IMG/VR virus record: IMGVR_UViG_3300042892_000642
Span: 1 to 23,902 of that record
Length of the DNA: 23,902 bases
Reading direction: 5' to 3' (one strand)
DNA from: a virus
Below, piece after piece: positions 20,447 to 23,902 of this stretch (within the stretch, counting starts at the first letter, position 1; every line of letters starts with the position of its first letter). The notes beneath the pieces were generated by a model that saw only the letters and a list, made by a program, of their open reading frames with translations, did not search any database and had not been told where the DNA came from. The translations under genes and the position numbers were made by a program.

Positions 20447-20475
20447 ATTATAACAACTTTAACTCAGGATGTCAA
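20447..20475 (-). promoter_or_regulatory. Perfect sigma70 promoter (TTGACA-17-TATAAT), leaderless
   Basis: The -35 TTGACA is at 20470-20475, overlapping the stop of the 114-aa gene, and the -10 TATAAT at 20447-20452. Seven bases separate the -10 from the nuclease start codon, putting +1 on or next to its A. Confidence 0.85.
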
Positions 20476-20816
20476 ATATTTGGCTTTAATTGTTTGGCAT
20501 TGCTAGATGCCATGGCCGATACAGCAGGGCTAGCGCCTACTTCAGCTGGTTGTTCTTTGTCTTGATTGGCTGTTTTGGTCTTTAGTAAGACAGCGCCATT
20601 ATCTAATATATCGGCAATAACGTCACCGGCTGGGTCAACTGCATTTTTAAGTGCAATTAATCCATCCGGTGTACTGATACCTAAGCCAAACGGTTTAATC
20701 AATTTCATAACAACGGCAAATGGCAAAGTTGAACTTTGCCCTGCCCTGTTTGCTTGACCTTGTAGAACTGCTAGAACATCTCTAGCACTGCCTAGGTCTA
20801 CTTCTAATAATCTCAT
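20472..20816 (-). CDS. Hypothetical protein, 114 aa
   Basis: The N-terminal 75 residues are helical and hydrophobic (LEVDLGSARDVLAVLQGQAN, then FAVVMKLIKPFGLGISTPDGLIALK). The C-terminus is low complexity, rich in Ala, Ser and Lys. It overlaps the stop of the 493-aa gene by four bases (20813-20816), so it is coupled to it and may be part of the same structural module. No domain is recognised. Confidence 0.65.
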   Translation of the reverse strand: MRLLEVDLGSARDVLAVLQGQANRAGQSSTLPFAVVMKLIKPFGLGISTPDGLIALKNAVDPAGDVIADILDNGAVLLKTKTANQDKEQPAEVGASPAVSAMASSNAKQLKPNI

Positions 20817-22294
20817 TTAGCTAATTTAGATAGGATAGAGTGGCTTTCAGCTAGCTTGCGAGCAAACTTGCTTTCACGCATTTCACGACCAGTTGTGCCC
20901 ATGCCTGCGGCTGCATCACTGGCACCAAACTCATCAGCTGGCGCATTCATTTCATCAGGAGCTGCCATATCCATACCTGGCTCTGGAGGCATATCCATAC
21001 CTGGCTCCATGCCCATTGCGGCATCTGGAGTGGCTTCACCTGCTAGTACAGCAACAGCATTGCTTACTGCTTCACGTTGTTGTGTTAGTACTTCTAGGGT
21101 AGCACTCAGTGCTGGTCCAACTGCTTGCTTGAAAGTTTCTGCTTCTGCTGCTCCGAAGTCAGCTTTGATAGCATCTGCTAGTTCAATCATTGTCTTGGTC
21201 TGATACTGACCAACACGTTGCATCCATGATGTGTAATCATTGACCATATCGCCGGCAGCGGTAATGGCCTTGGCCTTACCTTCTTCGTCTTCTTGTAACA
21301 AGAAACCAATGCTTTCATTAACAAACCTAACATTGTGTTTGAATTGGCTTTCTTTAACCATATTCTTTTTGCAATCAGCTACCATTTGTTTTAATTCTTT
21401 TTGGTCGCAATCGGGATGCATTTTGCAAATCTCTGCTACGGATTTTCCGTCTTTACACATTTTCTTAACGTGTGTCATTGATGGTAATTTGCCGTCAGCT
21501 TCTTCCATGCCTTCTTTAACTTTCTTGGCTTTCTTATCGCTGTCAGGTGCCTTAGGAGCATCTTGGCCGCCATAGTTCTTACCAGCTGTGTGTTTTAGGC
21601 CTGTGGCAGTTTTAGTAATCTCGCCGCCTGTGCTAGACTTTTTCTTTTCGCCTTGCTTCATACCAGCTGTACCAGCGGCTGCTTTCTTGGCATCGTCAAC
21701 TGTTGGGAAACCTTCTTTAACTTTAGCAAAAGGATTAACGCCTTTCTTAGGACCTTCTTTCTTGCTAGCAACTGCTTTTTTCATTGGCTCTTTCTTGTCG
21801 CCATCTTTGTCCATGTCTAAGAAATCGGGCTTTGCACTTTCTTCAAATGGCTTGCCTGCCTTAGCAGCGGCTTTCTTACGACTGCCCATAACTTCAGCTT
21901 TAGGGCTTTCTTTCTTGCCGTCGCCATCATAATCTTTAGCGGCTGTGCCGGCAGCGTGAATCTTATACTTAGGTGCTTTAACACCCTTTTTAGCCTCGCT
22001 TAGTTGTGACATTTTGTCACGTAGTTTTTGCATTTGTTCGCCTAGCATTTCTTTAATCCTTGTGTTTAGCAAGGCTAGCATAGCCTTGTCTTTTTGGTAT
22101 GTTTCATTGGTTAGCAAATCATTAATACCTGCCTTACCTTCTTGCTGGAACACTCGAGTACGAAGTTTATTTCGCATGTCTTCTAGTTGTTCTCTAGAAT
22201 ACTTAGTAAAGTTGACATTGACGCCAAACATTTTATTCATATTCTCTTTTAGTTGAGAGCTTGTAGGGTTGTTTCTAAAATCGCTTGTCTTCAT
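20813..22294 (-). CDS. Large charged modular protein, scaffold/virion-like, 493 aa
   Basis: Residues 1-105 form a helical head. Residues 105-265 are Lys/Ala/Gly-rich and disordered, with two calcium-type DxDxDG motifs (DYDGDGKKE at 121-129 and DMDKDGDKKE at 160-169). Residues 275-310 hold four cysteines (C280, C290, C296, C308). Residues 320-420 are a helical domain (RFVNESIGFLLQEDEEGKAK, then WMQRVGQYQTKTMIELADA). The end is a Met/Pro/Asp-rich linker and a short helix (KFARKLAESHSILSKLAK). LxE sites followed by small residues (LSEA, LAES) resemble T4 gp21 protease cleavage sites. I read it as a prohead core or virion protein of marine T4-like phages, but the function is not proven. A late-type ATAAATA lies upstream. 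Confidence 0.6.
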   Translation of the reverse strand: MKTSDFRNNPTSSQLKENMNKMFGVNVNFTKYSREQLEDMRNKLRTRVFQQEGKAGINDLLTNETYQKDKAMLALLNTRIKEMLGEQMQKLRDKMSQLSEAKKGVKAPKYKIHAAGTAAKDYDGDGKKESPKAEVMGSRKKAAAKAGKPFEESAKPDFLDMDKDGDKKEPMKKAVASKKEGPKKGVNPFAKVKEGFPTVDDAKKAAAGTAGMKQGEKKKSSTGGEITKTATGLKHTAGKNYGGQDAPKAPDSDKKAKKVKEGMEEADGKLPSMTHVKKMCKDGKSVAEICKMHPDCDQKELKQMVADCKKNMVKESQFKHNVRFVNESIGFLLQEDEEGKAKAITAAGDMVNDYTSWMQRVGQYQTKTMIELADAIKADFGAAEAETFKQAVGPALSATLEVLTQQREAVSNAVAVLAGEATPDAAMGMEPGMDMPPEPGMDMAAPDEMNAPADEFGASDAAAGMGTTGREMRESKFARKLAESHSILSKLAK

Positions 22295-22320
22295 ATATGT
22301 TCCAAAAGAATGATTAAATT

Positions 22321-22327
22321 TATTTAT
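22321..22327 (-). promoter_or_regulatory. Candidate late promoter (ATAAATA)
   Basis: ATAAATA lies 26 bases upstream of the 493-aa gene start at 22294, in the gap after the 156-aa gene. The predicted start is near 22315. Confidence 0.5.
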
Positions 22328-22794
22328 CTAAACCGCATCAGTTTGTCAAAGCCATTGAATATAGTCTTTCTATGCTGTTCTTTTCGGTGTTTTGCAATAT
22401 TAAATTTAGTAAACATTACATCTGCTCGATCTACGTTGTTGGACTTTAAATTACGTTCTGCTAGGGTTAAATGCAGTTCTTCTTCAAATAGTGCATGTCC
22501 GTATCCACGGTCAGCATCCAATAATTCATCATCTAGATACTTGCCCAATGCTAGTCTATTGGCTAGCATAGCAGCAGTTTGTGGTAAATTTATAAATTCA
22601 ACAACTGCTTCATTACTATAGTTTAAAATGCTATAGAAGCCAGTTTTGTTTCTTTTGATTGTATAGTAGCCTACCCGTATTAAACCATCAGGTGTTTTAG
22701 TAGGGACGACAATCCCCTGGCGCTTTAATTGTTCTTTAACATCAAGGCCAAGTTGCTTAACTTTCTTGTAGATGTCATCAGGAGTTTGTTTCAT
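22324..22794 (-). CDS. Conserved hypothetical protein, 156 aa
   Basis: An N-terminal helix (PDDIYKKVKQLGLDVKEQLKRQGI) leads to a beta region (GLIRVGYYTIKRNKTGFYSIL), then long helices (AAMLANRLALGKYLDDELLDADRGYGHALFEEELH). The C-terminus is strongly basic (KHRKEQHRKTIF). The look is that of a structural or nucleic-acid-associated T4-like phage unknown. It overlaps the 69-aa gene by 17 bases. Confidence 0.7.
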   Translation of the reverse strand: MKQTPDDIYKKVKQLGLDVKEQLKRQGIVVPTKTPDGLIRVGYYTIKRNKTGFYSILNYSNEAVVEFINLPQTAAMLANRLALGKYLDDELLDADRGYGHALFEEELHLTLAERNLKSNNVDRADVMFTKFNIAKHRKEQHRKTIFNGFDKLMRFR

Positions 22795-22987
22795 TTATAT
22801 TCTTTATCAGCGTTCGGCTATCATTACTTATTGTATATATGCCTTTCCTGACAAGGTTCTGAGCCAACCATTGGTCGTGTTCGCCTAGACTATTAATAGA
22901 AACTTTAGTGCTATGGCTTTCGATGAACTGTTGTTCTTGATTAGTTATAGCGATACTGGTACCCGAAAGTAATTGTGCTATTTTCAT
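22778..22987 (-). CDS. Small hypothetical protein, 69 aa
   Basis: The segment VSINSLGEHDQWLAQNLVRKGIYTISNDSRTLIKN resembles a short winged-helix or helix-turn-helix hairpin, ending with a polar tail. The N-terminus MKIAQLLSG resembles that of many small phage virion-module proteins. It is coupled to the 156-aa gene by overlap. A regulatory role is possible but not supported further. Confidence 0.6.
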   Translation of the reverse strand: MKIAQLLSGTSIAITNQEQQFIESHSTKVSINSLGEHDQWLAQNLVRKGIYTISNDSRTLIKNINETNS

Positions 22988-22988
22988 A

Positions 22989-23408
22989 TTAAACTCCCGG
23001 AACTGGAGCTCCGCCAGTAGGCGGTGTACTACCTGCCGGTGCAGCGGCGCCTTCGGGTTTTTTACTCATAATTGTTTTCATTAGTCCTGCCATCTGTGTA
23101 GGCAAGCCTGGTTTGGAAATAGTGGCTTTGGCATAATCGCCAAGTACTTTTTCTTGGTCAGGAGTTAGTTGTTGTTTTTGTTGTATAGCTGTAAACGCTT
23201 TGAGAAAGTCATCTGAGCTGTTTACATTAATTTGATTTTGTTTTAACAGTTGATCTAATTGCTTACTGTTAGGATCTGTTTCCGGCTGACCTGGAGCAGA
23301 AGTAGCCGGCTTTTGAGCTGTACTTTGTACCGGTTGGCTTGTGGGCATTGTAGAGGAACCTGTAGTTCCTATAGGGCCTTGCTCTGATATGAGGTCTGAT
23401 ATACGCAT
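22989..23408 (-). CDS. Hypothetical Pro/Gln-rich protein, 139 aa
   Basis: Both ends are low complexity: residues 10-45 are rich in Ser, Thr, Pro and Gln, and residues 115-139 in Pro, Ala and Gly. The middle is a helical domain (SDDFLKAFTAIQQKQQLTPDQEKVLGDYAKA). The start MRISDLISEQ resembles short leader peptides of phage structural proteins. It shares a base with the upstream gene (TAATG at 23406-23410). Confidence 0.6.
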   Translation of the reverse strand: MRISDLISEQGPIGTTGSSTMPTSQPVQSTAQKPATSAPGQPETDPNSKQLDQLLKQNQINVNSSDDFLKAFTAIQQKQQLTPDQEKVLGDYAKATISKPGLPTQMAGLMKTIMSKKPEGAAAPAGSTPPTGGAPVPGV

Positions 23409-23713
23409 TATTTTATAAGTGTTAAAATGGTTTCAGCATGTGCAGATGCCCAACTTACTACCACAGCACCGCCAGCAATCATATATACCCACTTTTGCTT
23501 CCACTTCTCTAATTCTGTAATTTTAGTTGCAAGTTCGGCATGTTGATTACAAGACGCTGAATACATGTCGTCTAATTTACCTATTAGACTATCTCTTGTG
23601 TTATCAAGACAATCATGCATCTCTTTAACGTCTGTCTTGAGGTCGTCAAGTTTTCCGTTCAAATTCTCAACTTTGGTTTCAACTATACCAATTCGTTCTA
23701 CTGTAGTGGCCAT
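23408..23713 (-). CDS. Coiled-coil protein with C-terminal membrane helix (XhlA / holin-like)
   Basis: The first 70 residues form a coiled coil (VETKVENLNGKLDDLKTD, then ELATKITELEKWKQ). A single membrane helix follows (WVYMIAGGAVVVSWASA, about residues 75-93), with a short tail. This is the layout of XhlA-type holin accessories, but it may also be a membrane-tethered scaffold. An AAGGAG ribosome binding site lies before ATG 23713. Confidence 0.65.
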   Translation of the reverse strand: MATTVERIGIVETKVENLNGKLDDLKTDVKEMHDCLDNTRDSLIGKLDDMYSASCNQHAELATKITELEKWKQKWVYMIAGGAVVVSWASAHAETILTLIK

Positions 23714-23758
23714 TTAGGCTATCTCCTTAAGTTGTGTAATACCTACTAATGCGGTGCC

Positions 23759-23902
23759 TTAAATGGTGCCTTGGAGTGCCTTGATGATTGTGTTTTTAGT
23801 TGCAGAATCTTTTAATTCAAAGATCGGCTTGACTATATTTATAGTTTCTGTTAATTTTTGGATAACGGGAACACTGTGTACGTCTTCAATTAAACTGCCA
23901 AT
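23759..23902 (-). CDS. C-terminal end of an unidentified gene (partial)
   Basis: The last 47 codons of a gene enter from beyond the window and stop at TAA 23759-23761. The readable peptide (IEDVHSVPVIQKLTETINIV, then KPIFELKDSATKNTIIKAL) is helical and shows no domain. The frame is open to the window edge. It contains an exact TATAAATA at 23836-23843. Confidence 0.6.
   Translation of the reverse strand: MGSLIEDVHSVPVIQKLTETINIVKPIFELKDSATKNTIIKALQGTI
23836..23843 (-). promoter_or_regulatory. Candidate late promoter (TATAAATA)
   Basis: An exact match to the T4 late consensus, about 122 bases upstream of the holin-like gene start at 23713, inside the end of the preceding gene. Confidence 0.4.

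Noticed and set aside
20856-21932. Long plus-strand ORFs opposite the 493-aa gene
   Set aside because: They are shadows caused by the Ala/Lys/Gly-rich codons of the minus-strand gene; no ribosome sites or domains.
1-23902. CRISPR array, insertion sequence or attachment site
   Set aside because: No spaced direct repeats, transposase or terminal inverted repeats were seen; the 3' tmRNA half could serve as an attachment site in principle, but no integrase or duplicate is present.

Overview
The window is a dense, almost entirely minus-strand block of a large T4-like (myovirus) phage genome. The phage call rests on a tail fibre with a pectate-lyase-like helix, a CHAP lysin with a virion-type N-terminus, a scaffold-like charged protein, a class Ia ribonucleotide reductase set (nrdA, nrdB, glutaredoxin), an MGME1-like PD-(D/E)XK nuclease, and T4-type late promoter motifs (ATAAATA). 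Genes overlap by 1 to 29 bases. The small proteins resemble those of marine cyano/pelagi-type T4-like phages, judged from memory. A circularly permuted tmRNA gene suggests a host group where that form occurs (alphaproteobacteria, cyanobacteria, some betaproteobacteria). The tag ending in FALAA looks more beta/gammaproteobacterial, so the host stays open.

Layout, in the direction of transcription (high to low coordinates). 23902-20472: end of an unknown gene, a coiled-coil/membrane-anchor (holin-like) protein, small unknowns, a 493-aa modular charged scaffold/virion-like protein and a 114-aa unknown. 20439-17468: the nuclease behind a perfect sigma70 promoter, the tail fibre behind a late promoter embedded in a hairpin, and an unknown. 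17433-12698: nrdA, a class II aldolase, an unknown, nrdB and glutaredoxin. 12705-11092: a conserved structural-type protein, a small Sm-like beta protein and the CHAP lysin.

11088-9098 is bounded by a perfect TTGACA-17-TATAAT promoter and a strong intrinsic terminator. It carries a cold-shock protein, a 48-aa protein, a secreted His-rich protein with a structured leader, IscU, IscA and a permuted two-piece tmRNA whose tag is ANDSHFALAA. 9083-4347 is a second unit holding small unknowns, a membrane/coiled-coil protein, a full-length ClpX and ribosomal protein bS21. 4273-404 holds an FkbM-type methyltransferase, a DGQHG (ParB-like) protein, an HNH protein, a DEDD exonuclease and two small proteins. 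The last 330 bases (331-1) hold no ORF. They follow a perfect sigma70 promoter and are full of hairpins, including two abutting GAAA-tetraloop hairpins, which suggests a structured non-coding RNA running off the window.

The most striking system is the translation and protein quality-control set. The phage supplies its own tmRNA, whose tag ends in the ClpX-recognised LAA, its own ClpX with pore and ClpP-docking loops intact, and its own bS21. IscU/IscA, glutaredoxin and a di-iron NrdB form a second group concerned with iron and deoxynucleotide supply. Promoter architecture suggests early/middle genes using unmodified host sigma70 (four perfect promoters, two of them apparently making leaderless mRNAs) and late genes using ATAAATA.
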